From Maniola hyperantus (taxonomy: Eukaryota; Arthropoda; Insecta; Lepidoptera; Nymphalidae), in assembly GCF_902806685.2 (NCBI RefSeq), contig NC_048555.1, positions 4,402,001-4,466,000 of the forward strand: a stretch of 64,000 nt of DNA, in the 5' to 3' direction. A program made the translations under genes and the position numbers. Shown here piece by piece: positions 24,011 through 34,073 of the stretch (positions within the stretch are counted from its first letter, which is position 1; each line of letters opens with the position of its first letter). The notes under the pieces were generated by a model. That model had not been told where the DNA came from. It ran no database searches and was given only the letters and a program-made list of their open reading frames with translations.

Positions 24011-24232
24011 TCCATACTAATATTATAAATGCGAAAGTGTGTCTGTCTGTCTGTCTGTCTGCTAGCTTTTCACGGCCCAACCGTTCAACCGATTTTGATG
24101 AAATTTAATACAGAGTTAGCTTATATCCCGGGGAAGGACATAGGCTACTTTTTATCCCGAGAAATTAAAGAGTTCCTACGGGATTTTTATAAAACCTAAA
24201 TCCACGCGGATGAAGTCGCGGGCATCATCTAG
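24011..24232 (+). mobile_element. Lep1-like Helitron, complete
   Basis: Starts TCCATACTAATATTATAAAT, has (GTCT)n at about 24042-24060, CTAGCTTTTCACGGCCCAAC, CCGGGGAAGGACATAGGCTA and AACCTAAATCCACGCGGATG, and ends GCATCATCTAG followed by T. It is one of the best-preserved copies. The base before TC is T rather than the usual A. Confidence 0.85.
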
Positions 24233-24244
24233 TATACTATAATT

Positions 24245-24275
24245 TATAACTTGCCATATACCATGGCAAGTTATA
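24245..24275. repeat. Short near-perfect hairpin
   Basis: TATAACTTGCCAT and ATGGCAAGTTATA are perfect complements separated by 5 bases, just downstream of the Helitron end. Confidence 0.8.
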
Positions 24276-24639
24276 TTTATTATTATTTGATTACTAATAC
24301 TTAAGTATTTTTATAATATCAACCCTAGTTCAGGGATTCATAAGAAAAACATTTAAACAAACAGTTTTACCTCGCTTTTTTCATTTAATTAAATTTACAT
24401 TGAGAGTTATAGCTTTCAGTAGGTACATTTTAATTTAATAACGGCATAAGTAGCACTCAGTAGCTATGCAGCTATGTACCCTCTGGACTCAACGGAGTCC
24501 AATATATGGAATGCAATTAACATCTCAACGGGAGTAGTTCAATTAGTCACACATCCTGAACATAGTATTAGGCGCGCCTTTGGGATCTACACGAGTTCAG
24601 AGATACTATGAGTATCTACGTATTACAATATATTTATTA

Positions 24640-24981
24640 TTAGAATCAAAACCACTTTGATATACTTTAGAAGGCTTTTATTCAACAAAACTGAACAGTT
24701 TCGTTAATTTAAGAGCCTCAATAGCTCAACCGGTATAGGAGTGGACTGAAAACCGAAAGGTCGACGGTTCAAACCCCGTGCGTTGCACTATTGTCGTACC
24801 TACTCCTAGCACAAGCCTGCCGCTTAATTGGAGAGGAAAGGGGAATATTAGTAATTTAACATGACTAATATTCTTTAAAAGAAAAACTGTTCACATAGTA
24901 ATTATTAATTAAATGAGCACAGGACCAAACTACTCTTTCTACGCGCCATTTTATAGTATATCAAAGTGGTTTTGATTCTAA
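24640..24981. mobile_element. MITE with TTAGAATCAAAACC ends, split by SINE B
   Basis: The left end TTAGAATCAAAACCACTTTG then ATATACT (24640-24666) is the exact complement of the right end AGTATATCAAAGTGG then TTTTGATTCTAA (24955-24981). SINE B occupies the middle (24713-24885). Without it the element would be about 170 bp. Confidence 0.65.
24713..24885 (+). mobile_element. SINE B, full length
   Basis: Head with A box ATAGCTCAACCGGTATAGG and B box ACGGTTCAAACCCC, then GTTGCACTATTGTCGTACCT, TTGGAGAGGAAAGGGGAATA and an A-rich end. It is tRNA-derived by the A and B box spacing. It should be Pol III-transcribed in origin; it is not a working tRNA, since the acceptor stem does not pair. Confidence 0.8.
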
Positions 24982-25069
24982 TAGCCATTTTATAGTGACG
25001 TTTCGCATAGATTCGCTACTCCGCAGAGCTCACCACAGATAATACAATCACCTAGTTTTTATGCCGTCT

Positions 25070-25267
25070 AACATTATATACATACAAAAACGTGTTTATT
25101 TGTTGGTTCACTGGTTTGTCATACAATTTCGCTGCAAGGGAGCAACAGATTGACGTGATTTTTAGAGACTTGAAAAGTAGGTAGGTAACATAGGCAAGGG
25201 TAACAAAGAGTTCCCACATTATTTTAAATATAAAAACCACTCGAACGAAGTCGCGGGCATCATCTAG
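25070..25267 (+). mobile_element. Helitron type B, diverged
   Basis: Shows the type B phrases GTGTTTATTTGTTGGTTCAC, ATTGACGTGATTTTTAGAGA and CACTCGAACGAAGTCGCGGG, and ends ATCATCTAG followed by T. The middle is diverged and partly deleted. Confidence 0.65.
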
Positions 25268-25359
25268 TACATTCATATTCCAGAATAATTTGTAAGGTAT
25301 ACTTTCTAGCTAGATTCAACAGTTTGATTTATAATAATAGTATTGCGTTTATAATAATA

Positions 25360-25549
25360 CTAGCTTACTCCCGCGACTTGGCCCCCCCCCCCCCCCCCCC
25401 TTATAGGTTGAATTTTCAAAAATCCTTTCTTAGCGGATGTCTACATCATAATAGCTATATGCATGCCTTTCAGCCCGATCCGTCCAGTAGTTTGAGCTGT
25501 GCTTTGATAGATCAGTCAGTCAGTCAGCTTTACCTTTTATATAGATAGA
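25360..25549 (-). mobile_element. Helitron type G with poly-C insertion
   Basis: Plus strand opens CTAGCTTACTCCCGCGACTT, then a 19-base C run (25382-25400), GAATTTTCAAAAATCCTTTC, TTAGCGGATGTCTACATCAT, CCGATCCGTCCAGTAGTTTG and (AGTC)n, and ends TATATAGATAGA. The poly-C replaces the CGCGTGGACTACACAAATTT region seen in other type G copies. Confidence 0.75.
25382..25400. repeat. Poly-C tract, 19 bases
   Basis: An uninterrupted run of 19 C, the only long C or G homopolymer in an AT-rich window. It lies inside a Helitron G copy. A sequencing or assembly artefact cannot be excluded. Confidence 0.95.
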
Positions 25550-25574
25550 CTGTGCAACAGACAGATAGATGGGC

Positions 25575-25620
25575 ATAGAATAGAATAGAAATAACTCGGT
25601 GGGTGGTTGCTCTTTTCAAC
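25575..25620 (+). repeat. Family N fragment
   Basis: AATAGAATAGAAATAACTCG then GTGGGTGGTTGCTCTTTT matches the last part of the element at 50521-50736 (GAAACTCGGCGGTTGCTC). Only a short scrap remains. Confidence 0.4.
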
Positions 25621-25922
25621 GATACGTACTAGGTACCTACATACCTACTTACTTTTTAATAACATAGATTTTAATTAGAAAGCTGTAGGTAAGTGACTTA
25701 TAAAGATAAATAAAAATTCATTAAAAGGCTAAACAAGATAACGTATGAAAGACCTATTGCACTAATTGGCTACACGGAATAACACCGCAACACAGATTCT
25801 TAGTTATACTTCTTCACAGCTTTCCTTTCTTTCTTTACGCAACGCATAGACCTGAGCCTATTAAAAAAATGCTAGGGAAATGAAACTTCTTCTTTGGTTT
25901 ATATTTTATCCTATCCCTACTA

Positions 25923-25948
25923 TCCATACTATTATAAATGCGAAAGTG

Positions 25949-26003
<55 letters not shown>

Positions 26004-26175
26004 ATGCTAGCTTTTCACGGCTCAACCGTTCAACCGATTTTGACGAAATTTGGTACAGAGGTAGCTTGCAACTCGGGGAAGGACATGAATACTTTTTATC
26101 CCGGAAAATTTCAGAGTTCCCACAGGATTTTTAAAAACCTAAATCCACGCGTACGAAGTCGCGGGCATCAGCTAG
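25923..26175 (+). mobile_element. Lep1-like Helitron, complete
   Basis: Starts TCCATACTATTATAAATGCG after A, carries the longest (GTCT)n block (25950-26003), then TTTTCACGGCTCAACCGTTC and CCGGAAAATTTCAGAGTTCC, and ends GGGCATCAGCTAG followed by T. The CLSVCLSV-type ORFs here are the translated tetranucleotide repeat. Confidence 0.85.
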
Positions 26176-26176
26176 T

Positions 26177-26360
26177 AACATTATAAATATAAAGTGTGTT
26201 TGTTTGATGGTTTGTTCGTTTGTCCGTCAATCACGCCGTAACGGAGCAATGGACTGACGTGATTTTTGTGTGATGTACTACTTTTTATCCCAGAAAATCT
26301 CTGACTTCCCACGGGATTTTTCAAAGCCTAAATCCACGCGAACACGTTTGTGGATCATCA
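26177..26360 (+). mobile_element. Helitron type B, adjacent tandem copy
   Basis: Begins within 2 bp of the preceding CTAG with the type B 5' half (GTGTGTTTGTTTGATGGTTT, ATGGACTGACGTGATTTTTG) and the common 3' half (ACTTTTTATCCCAGAAAATC, CCTAAATCCACGCG). The 3' CTAG is degraded. Confidence 0.7.
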
Positions 26361-27403
26361 ACCGCTCTTACAAATACCTCTAAAATTAAATAACAAAAAT
26401 AGTTTTTTCCATTTTTAATAATAAAATGACACATAATAATCCAATAACCAATAATAACGTCCCACTGGTGTCGTTAAACTAATTTTCCGGTACAAGTTTT
26501 CAGGTTAGGGAATTAGATGCTGCTGTGTACACCGTGATGGATTGCCGTGGACAAAGCTAACAAAGAGCTCTGTCAATAAAGCCCCAAAATTGGATTTTTG
26601 GATCCACTCTGGCATAATGGTATCTTCGGTGCACGCGAGCTAAAACTTTCGAATTCGATTCCCGATAGAATCCCAGTCTGTTTCTGCATCGTATTTTTCA
26701 AGGCTGATGATTGTTACCCCTTTCCATTATTCATACGATGGTAAGAGTTTTCTTGAGAAAATAATGGGCTGGGTTTTCAAATATTTCCGCAAAATCCCAG
26801 TACTTAAATACTTTTTGACTAAGTTAAGACGCTCTCCTCTACCGTCGCGCCTGTGGCCACGCCGCTTGATAAATAATATTTTAATTTTCTTTTGACATTT
26901 TGAATGGTATGAAAATTTAACATCAAAACAAATATTAAACTACGTTAAGATCCTCCTCAGTGCCTCAGTGGCTATATCTATCTCTGACAAAGTAGCATAT
27001 AATATTATAACTATTTTTTTATACTTAAGCACTTTGTTTTTTTATAGTTACCCTCATATTTTGATTATAAAAGATGATTCTCCAATTTATTGCCTATAAT
27101 AGTAAAACATAAGTATCTAAGAATTAGTATTGGTAATTTATCTTCATGAGAAACTATTGAGCCGATTTGCGATAGCTGACACTGACTCAGTTCTAAGATT
27201 AAAATAGTCATTCAATGTACCATATTAGGTACGTTTTTGGAAAATTTTGGTTTTCCTTTGACGCTTCGTAATTCAAACAACAACAACATCAGTTGAGGCA
27301 AATTTGCTCAAATGTTAAAGTCGTACCAACGAAAAACTAGATATTTTTTAACTCTCAGTGACCTACTAACCCTTTTTTTAACACATGCCCAGGAATAAAT
27401 TTA
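26361..27403. other. No gene seen
   Basis: Unique-looking AT-rich DNA. The 62-codon ORF at 26707-26895 has no supporting feature. Confidence 0.5.
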
Positions 27404-27737
27404 TAGGTCGGTTAATTGTAACCGGTGGGAATTATGCTGCGAAATACGGGGTTTGTTATAAATTACAAATGTGTGTGGTTTTGTTTTCCTAAACAATTAG
27501 TACTGATACAAAGTTTACATTACTATGTTTTGTTTATAGTTCGGATAGATTTTCACTCGTCACTTCAACACCTATTCTTATAAGTTTTACTAAAACTACG
27601 ATTTATCTTTATAAAATAGGTCAGTTAATTGGAACCGGTGGGGATTACGCTGGGAAATACGAGGTTTGTTATAAATTACAAATATGGCCGTGTAATGGTT
27701 TTGTTTTCCTAAACAATTAATGATACAAATTTAACAA
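27404..27737 (+). repeat. Two direct repeats of about 120 bp
   Basis: The unit beginning GGTCGGTTAATTGTAACCGG (27404) recurs as GGTCAGTTAATTGGAACCGG (27618). Both continue GGTTTGTTATAAATTACAAA and GGTTTTGTTTTCCTAAACAA. They are offset about 214 bp, and the 95 bp in between is unrelated. Confidence 0.75.
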
Positions 27738-28202
27738 AGCTGCAAAGGTTTGTTTAAATTCCGTTGACTTTTTACATATAAAAACTACAAGATTTTATTT
27801 AAATAAATAAGCAATAATAACTTCGACAGTTCAGAATAACCTTTTTCTTCGCATAACTAATACTCTTGTCTTGATGAAAGTAGCTTTCTTTCTTTTTAAA
27901 AAATCGGCCTGTACAGAAGGCTAGACAGACAAAGACATCGCGGATCTTATTCCAAAAAAAACTCTACCTTTATAAAAGAAGAAATTGACTGAATGGCATA
28001 ATATAAACATATCTACAGCTCATACCACTGGGTCCAGAAGCTTGAGATTTTACATGTAGGTTTTGGAATAAATGTAGCGTATTGTTTCAGGGAAAATATC
28101 AAGTGAAGCCAAAAGTTAAGGTACAATAGTTGTTTGTTTAAATTAAATAAGTTTACAGCTACGAGCATTCCTGTACAATACAAATAGCCCTGTGTAAATC
28201 TT

Positions 28203-28246
28203 TCACGCGTTGAATAGCACTAACAATGCTGGCTGCATTTCCGCGC
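28203..28246 (+). repeat. Family J fragment
   Basis: CACTAACAATGCTGGCTGCA then TTTCCGCGCCGGA matches the middle of family J (14575-14610). Confidence 0.45.
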
Positions 28247-28341
28247 CGGATAATTACTAAACTAATTCAATACGGGCTGAAGAAAACAAAACAACCTTCG
28301 ATACAATATGCTGAAGCAAACGTGACGGCAACTGTATTACA

Positions 28342-28450
28342 TCTAAACTAATATTATAAATGTGAAAAAATGTATGTCTGTCTCCTAGCTTTTCATGCCC
28401 CACCCGTCTACCTATTTTGATGATGGTACAGTCCGAAATTTGGCACAGTC
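28342..28450 (+). mobile_element. Lep1-like Helitron, 5' part only
   Basis: After A, begins TCTAAACTAATATTATAAATG, then a short GTCTGTCT, CCTAGCTTTTCATGCCCCAC and ATTTTGATGATGGTACAG. The 3' half is absent. Confidence 0.65.
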
Positions 28451-28616
28451 TGAGAGTTGGTATATTGCTTTTAGTCGCGCGCTCAGATAAGCTTAGTTAA
28501 TAAGGGCGATAGGTACCTACTTGTAAAATAAGTAAAAATATAAATTAGAAATAGTTATATTGATGTAATGCTTATAACGTGCTACAACCTAGGTTATCAA
28601 AAATAAAGAAACTTAC

Positions 28617-28735
28617 CGATTGATGCTCAAGAGAACCTGGAAACAGCTTTACGCCAAACTCTGAGGTACTGGAATTTGTCCACAAAGAGAGAGGACTCGC
28701 GTTCACCATCATGCGAAGGTAGCTTGCTTTTTATA
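28617..28735 (-). other. Possible short exon with TATA box (weak)
   Basis: Minus strand has TATAAAAAG (28735-28727) and, about 110 bp later, CAATCG then GTAAGTTTC (boundary 28617/28616), a good 5' splice-site match. Between them lies ATGATG (28712) opening a 32-codon frame through the donor. The predicted peptide is not signal-like and no downstream exon was found, so this may be chance. Confidence 0.2.
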
Positions 28736-28912
28736 GACATTTACAGAATTCTCATTCTCAAACAAGAATTTAAAGTAAAAAGGCTCCGTTGCCAAAAACA
28801 CAATGCTTAGACGATATAAGGGGATGGACAAGATTTAGTTATTAAAAGTTACAAGAGGCGACTTTTGACAGAAAAGCTTTTCGTATGATGACCGCCAAAC
28901 TTTGTTTCGACG

Positions 28913-29076
28913 TAAGCACGCGATGATGACATTTAGAAAGAGATAGCAGATTTGTAGAGCACTGTCCCTGTCATTGAGACCGACAAAACGTCATATAGGT
29001 ATGAGTGACAGAGACAACGCTCTACAAAGCCGAGATGTCACTCTGAAGGCCTATGTACATCATTTCGGACGCGTAT
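28913..29076. mobile_element. MITE L, copy 1
   Basis: Inverted-repeat element whose core reads GACCGACAAAACGTCATATA then GGTATGAGTGACAGAGACAA, with GTAGAGC on one side and GCTCTAC on the other. It ends TACATCATTTCGGACGCGT. It is in opposite orientation to copies at 31182 and 48281. Confidence 0.65.
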
Positions 29077-29931
29077 GTTACAATGATTTTCTACTTCAAT
29101 GAACGTGCAAAACGTTTGTACATCATTAAATCACTATTGTATGTAGGTACAGGTACAATTGTAAATAAATTATTTTGAGATTTAAAATGTGCATAGCATA
29201 ATATAAGTTCAGGGACTGTCGTCTGAATGGAAAACTATGAAATAAATATAGAATAATTTCATAATTTGTAAAAAGTTTAGTTTTTACATAATATTATATC
29301 GGCACTCCAAGCACTATTAGCATTTGCATGTCAGTGACGCGACCTTGAAGAATTCCCAAAATTGCCCAACGCGCCTAAAGAAGTTTTTTCACTCCAATTA
29401 TAATAATTGGTTGTAAATATTGTTTTTTTTTCGTTTTATTCGTTTGCGTAGATATGTATTTTGTATTATATTGCCAAACTCCGACTGGAGACGGCATTTC
29501 AAGAAGAAGAAGATACCGCTTACAAAAATTACCTTGCAAATGGGTTGAAAATCAAAATAGGTAACACTGATATAGTCCCAATAGGTTACTGCAAGATTGC
29601 AGTTTAATAAAAAAAGAATTTATAAAAATAACTAATAACCAAAAAAAGCTATTTATAAAGAAAAGCATATGAAATTTAATATTAAAATAATAATGAATGA
29701 ATCATAAGTAACACGCTATGTTGATACGAAACCACGGAATGGCGTGATACTCGTAAATCAATGTACAAATCTCCTTATTACCAAGATGTATGAAAAGCCT
29801 GAAGTTTGTTTAATTTTGAACTTTATTTTTACCGATATAAGGACACTCTTTTATTCAATCCAATAATTCGGAATTTTAGTGTCTACATATTTATTATATT
29901 ATACAGAAGTAGACATGAATATTAGGCATAC
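29077..29931. other. No gene seen
   Basis: AT-rich, unique-looking. No ORF above 60 codons and no repeat match. Confidence 0.5.
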
Positions 29932-30386
29932 GAAAACCGCCCAAGTGCGAGTCAGACTCGCGCACCGAGGGTTCCGTACTACAGTCGTATTTTTTCGACA
30001 TTTTGCACGATAAATCAATAACTGTTATGCATAAAAATAAATAAAATTCCATTTTAGAATTTAAAGGTAAAGCTCTTTCATATGATACCCTTCTTAGTAT
30101 AGTTATATTACATGGAAAATTGAAAATACTAATTATTTGTTCATGTACACATTTTAATTTTTCTTTGTGCTGTAACCACAAATTTACGGTTTTCAAATTT
30201 ATTCTTTTACTTCTGCTATAAGATCTAGGTACCTACCTAACAAATTTCTTGACAGGCAAGACAGACAGACAGGCAGACAGGCAGACAGACAGGCAGACAG
30301 GCAAACAGACAGGTAGACAGGCAGACAGACAAAGTGATCCTATAAGGGTTCCTTTTTTCCTTTTGAGGTACGGAATCCTAAAAACA
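29932..30386 (-). mobile_element. Family C repeat, full-length copy
   Basis: Opens AAACCGCCCAAGTGCGAGTC then AGACTCGCGCACCGAGGGTT, passes TTTTTCGACATTTTGCACGA and a CAGACAGGCAGACAG block (30258-30330), and closes TTTTGAGGTACGGAATCCTA. It is the best-preserved 3' end of the family. The CLPVCLSV-type ORF is the translated block. Confidence 0.85.
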
Positions 30387-31181
30387 GTTCTTATATTATT
30401 ATGAAGTACCCTATGGTGTGATTTGTGTGTGCAAAAGAATGCGGGAACCCACTGTATTATTATCTCAAGAAAACCTCTACCATAGTTGGATAGGGCACGA
30501 CTCACAGCAATGAGGAATACGATACAGAGAGAAACAAAATTTTTGATACAGGAATTCTCTTACAGGAATTTTTGATATAGGAATTTTTGGTGCATGAAGT
30601 TTGATAAACCTAAAGGAACTTAAAATATTCCATCAAATAAAATAGGTAACAATCCTTAGAGACTACATCATCATAGCTAGGTAGGCATAACGTTACAACT
30701 TACAACACACTCATCTACGTATTTGAACTGTATTTATTATTCATACACATTATCCTAATTCCCCCGTATATTTGGGTATCTATCAGAAACTGAATTAGTA
30801 ATAGATATTATTAGGTAGGTATATGAACCAAATTTATTCTTAACCTCAAAAACCTTACAATTAACGTAATGTTCTACGTAAAAAACCGCATATATAGAAC
30901 AGCCAGACCCAAGAGGTGCATTTTCCAGTTTTGAAAATTCAAGGGACATAGGCAGGATCGAGTGCGCTTTAAAAAAAGTGAGCAGAGGTCAAGTGAGCGC
31001 TAACTTTGCTATTATCATCATTGCTTCGTCGCACATGATACTGCCAAATCTCGGCTGTGCGTACGAGGGAAACTGTAGTTTTGTGCCCGGGAAGGGCACG
31101 GATGCAACCTTTAATCTATGGATGGAACAGTGCCAGTTACCTGTTTATTTATGTTGATACTTTATACTACCTAGATACAGA
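30387..31181. other. No gene seen
   Basis: Contains a short imperfect array of ACAGGAATT / GGAATTTTTG units at 30540-30600. Otherwise no recognised feature. Confidence 0.5.
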
Positions 31182-31372
31182 ACGCGGCAGAAAGTAAAGT
31201 ACATCGGCCTTTAGAATAACAGTTCGTCTTCGTAGAGCGTTGTCTCTGTCACTCATACCTGTAGCACCTGTAGTATGACGTTTTGTCGGTCTTAACAACC
31301 GCAACCGAGACATTGCTCTACAAAATATGCTATGTCCTTCTAAAGGTCGATGTACATTACTTTCTGCCGCGT
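31182..31372. mobile_element. MITE L, copy 2, complete
   Basis: The left end ACGCGGCAGAAAGTAAAGTA and right end ACATTACTTTCTGCCGCGT are inverted repeats. Inner arms GTAGAGCGTTGTCTCTGTCA and GAGACATTGCTCTAC also pair. ACAG adjoins both ends, a possible 4-bp target duplication. The element is 191 bp with no coding sequence. Confidence 0.75.
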
Positions 31373-31873
31373 ACAGTATGTAGACACTTTGTTGTTGATG
31401 GTATAGCTATTCTTTGACCGACGCATCTTACATAAATCCACCCTAATGATAAGTTTATCACGATTTATTTATGTAAAAAAAATTAAGTGCTAATTAAAAT
31501 TGATTTGTTTGTGTACTTAACCAATTTCATGATATTTTCGTGTCATGAAATAATCATAGTAGATAGGTTTTGTAGGTCAAGGGTGTTTCACATTTCAGCC
31601 ACGTGGCATACTCGTTATGCGTGTTCTTTTTTGTTTTGCCTTCAACATTTGTTTTTCCATCGACGAAATATTTAGGGCTAAAGTCAGCAGCATACGTTAT
31701 ATTGATGAAATAGAATAAAACAGGGTTCTTTTACTTTATAACAAGTTAACTAACTCTAGCGCAACCTTTTAAATTAATTAATTTAACGTTAAGTGCACAT
31801 GAATCTGTCAAATTGTATGGAAATGTCAAAATATCATCATGGTTTTCCGTCCCTTCTTCTTCTTCTTTATATT

Positions 31874-32099
31874 TAGGGTGTAACCAGAACGCTGGCATAA
31901 ACGATGGCAGGTGAAGACGGAGTCAATGCCCTGTCGTAGGCGGGTCATTGACCCGAGTTTTGCACGCTACACATTGCTGGTTTGAAAAATACTAAATCAC
32001 TAAAACTACAAAATGAGGTAAATGGTTATTGGTATTGGATTGTGTTTAGGTAGTACAACAATAACGCTAAGTTTTTGCTAGCGTTCTGGTTACAACCTG
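31874..32099. mobile_element. MITE I, second copy
   Basis: Inverted ends are TAGGGTGTAACCAGAACGCT (31874 onward) and AGCGTTCTGGTTACAACCTG (ending 32099). Shorter than the 13864 copy but with the same end sequence. Confidence 0.65.
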
Positions 32100-32474
32100 A
32101 TATAAAATGAAAAGCTGATGAAGTGCACTGCACATCTGGTAAAGATGTGCAGTTAAAATCTTAAACTGTATACCAGTGTCCTAACAGCCCATACAAATCT
32201 TTTTTCTTCGTGAAAAATAGTTCGTCACTTTGCAGTAGATGGCGCTACTTCGGAGAATTATTTCTTCGGTGAAATTCAGATGTTATTGGTCTGTGTTCTG
32301 TGATTTTGTTTCCTTTTGTGATCCGTGAATGTGTTCTGTTTGTGTTTTTATGATAAATTTTACGATTTTGCTTGCTCCCTGGACTCCGACGGCTTCGCTT
32401 TTATCACTGGACTTACGCGCAAACCCCTGAACACTGATCTGCCTAACGATTTGGACTATAGCTGCTTGTGAGAG

Positions 32475-33390
32475 AGGTTATTTTGTTGTGTGCCGAGATA
32501 CGGTAAAACTCGTAAGTAATCAACTTATAAATTATTATTTAAAGCAAAGATAATTAGTCTTCGTCGCCTTCGTGTCTATGCTAAAAACTGATGCAGATTT
32601 CCTCACGAAAAGAGGAGTTTTAACAGTGTTATGAAACGTTTGATATATTAAAAACTTGAGTCCATCGGTTAAGCTACTGGTGGTTAGGGCTTCATAGTAA
32701 GGTAGCTCCACACTATATTTGCTGTCTTGAGTACGTCTCCTACTGTATCTGACCTTTGGTCTAATAAAAGCTTCATTAAATATTGCTCTTCATTATTTAT
32801 ATTATAAACTAGCTTATGCTCGCGACTTCGTCCGCGTGGACTACACAAATTTCAAACCCCTCTTTCACCCCTTTAGGTGTTGAATTTTCAAAAACCCTTT
32901 AGCGGATGCCTACGTCATAATAGCTACCTGCATGCCAAATTTCAGCCCGATCCGTCCAGTAGTTTGAGCTGTGCGATGATAGATCAGTCAGTCAGTCACT
33001 TTTCCCTTTTATATATTTAGATGATATGTTATTTTGGATGTTTGTTACTCCTACACATCACAATTAAAGAAACAATTTGGATTAGGTTAATTAGCAACAG
33101 AGCTATTATGCGGTATGCACCAATTCTAAAGTCCTCACAGACAAAGTCATAAACAGAAGCTGGTAGTAGTACTCATTGATGATGATGAATTATGCAACAT
33201 ATGTGGTCAGTTCTCACAATTTTTTTCAGGCAAAGATGGTTCAATTCTTCATTAATTTCCCAATCCTGAAAAAGAAATGGATCTGTATCTTGCGTGAACT
33301 CGAGCTGTTGGACTAGACACATCTTTGGATCCTCACTATGTGTATCGAAACCGACGAGTGTGCCATGCTCATTTTGAATTGAAATTTTAG
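32475..33390 (+). pseudogene. THAP zinc-finger relic, two exons
   Basis: Exon 1 (about 32475-32502) reads L-F-C-C-V-P-R-Y in phase 1 and ends at a GTAAAA donor; exon 2 starts after TTTTTTTCAG at 33230. Joined in phase, exon 2 gives GKDGSILH, a stop, FPNPEKE, a second stop near residue 20, then RAVGLDTSLDPHYVYRNRRV and CHAHFE, ending in TAG at 33390. The F-P pair, C-x2-H-F and about 33 residues between them fit a THAP domain (DNA binding, shared with P-element transposases). The second N-terminal Cys is Tyr. Two in-frame stops and no start codon argue for decay. AATAAA lies at about 33438. The intron holds a Helitron G. Confidence 0.55.
32809..33021 (-). mobile_element. Helitron type G, complete
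   Basis: Plus strand begins CTAGCTTATGCTCGCGACTT (after A) and ends TTATATATTTAGA followed by T. Between are CGTGGACTACACAAATTTCA, CCCTTTAGGTGTTGAATTTT, CCGATCCGTCCAGTAGTTTG and (AGTC)n. It lies in the intron of the THAP relic, so it arrived after the intron existed. Confidence 0.8.
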
Positions 33391-33925
33391 ATTAAGACGA
33401 AGGTGATATAATTAAATGTTGGCATTTAATCTATTTAATAAAAGAAATTATAAAAAACTGTCTAATCGCTAAACTGTTGTTTTATTTGCCTAAAGTAATT
33501 CAAATTCAACTGTCTCCATAGTAATTTCTAAAAGTCAAGTCAAATTGGAAATTACTTTGGGGAATAATATTATTTAAGAAATATCCTGAGGAGCGCGATT
33601 TTTCTCGGCTTAGGGACGTCACATATCGCTAGATGGCGCTATGCAATAATTCTCAGTGTTAACTCTATACCCTATATTCAATGTACTCTGTGCTGTATAC
33701 TTATTGAGACTCCCATAGGTATATACTAAATGGCAGACGCCAGCGCTAGTGTTATTAACGCTGCAAACGAGCGTTTAAATTTTATGAATATTTTCTCCGC
33801 GAATGAAATTCCTTGTATTATGACAAAATAAAGTTCCGTTGAACCTGGAAAACTTTGGCATTGAAAAAATACTTTGTGGGAATATTTTTAGGTTCATTTC
33901 ATACATTATGCGAGTTTAAACCTAT
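33391..33925. other. No gene seen
   Basis: Downstream of the THAP relic. ATCGCTAGATGGCGCTATGC at about 33627 echoes AGTAGATGGCGCTACTTC at 32232, a short shared motif on both sides of the relic. No further coding sequence continues the THAP frame. Confidence 0.45.
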
Positions 33926-34073
33926 AGTATGCGACAGGTCGAGATGGCAATCAGGGAGGGAACGCCTCGCACCCCCGCACAGCCCCCGCCCCCGCGGACG
34001 AGCGTGGGTGTGCGGGGCGTCCCCCCGCTTCATACCCCGATTATCTGTCGCTACTTAACTACTGTCGCGGACT
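33926..34073. mobile_element. MITE K, GC-rich, near complete
   Basis: The left end AGTATGCGACAGGTCGAGAT pairs imperfectly with the right end CTGTCGCGGACT. The inside holds CGCCTCGCACCCCCGCACAG and GTGCGGGGCGTCCCCCCGCT. About 65 to 70 percent GC in an AT-rich setting. Short ORFs here are artefacts. Confidence 0.7.

Noticed and set aside
24713..24800. tRNA gene in the SINE B head
   Set aside because: Repeats elsewhere with the same SINE body; acceptor stem unpaired.
25880..26186. CLSVCLSV-type ORFs (also at 30233-30505 and 61848-62053)
   Set aside because: They are translations of (GTCT)n or (GACA)n inside Helitrons and family C; more than one frame of the same tract is open.
32200..33700. 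The two AGATGGCGCTA motifs as terminal repeats of an element around the THAP relic
   Set aside because: They are in the same orientation, short, and this phrase is common in lepidopteran DNA; flanking sequence does not match.
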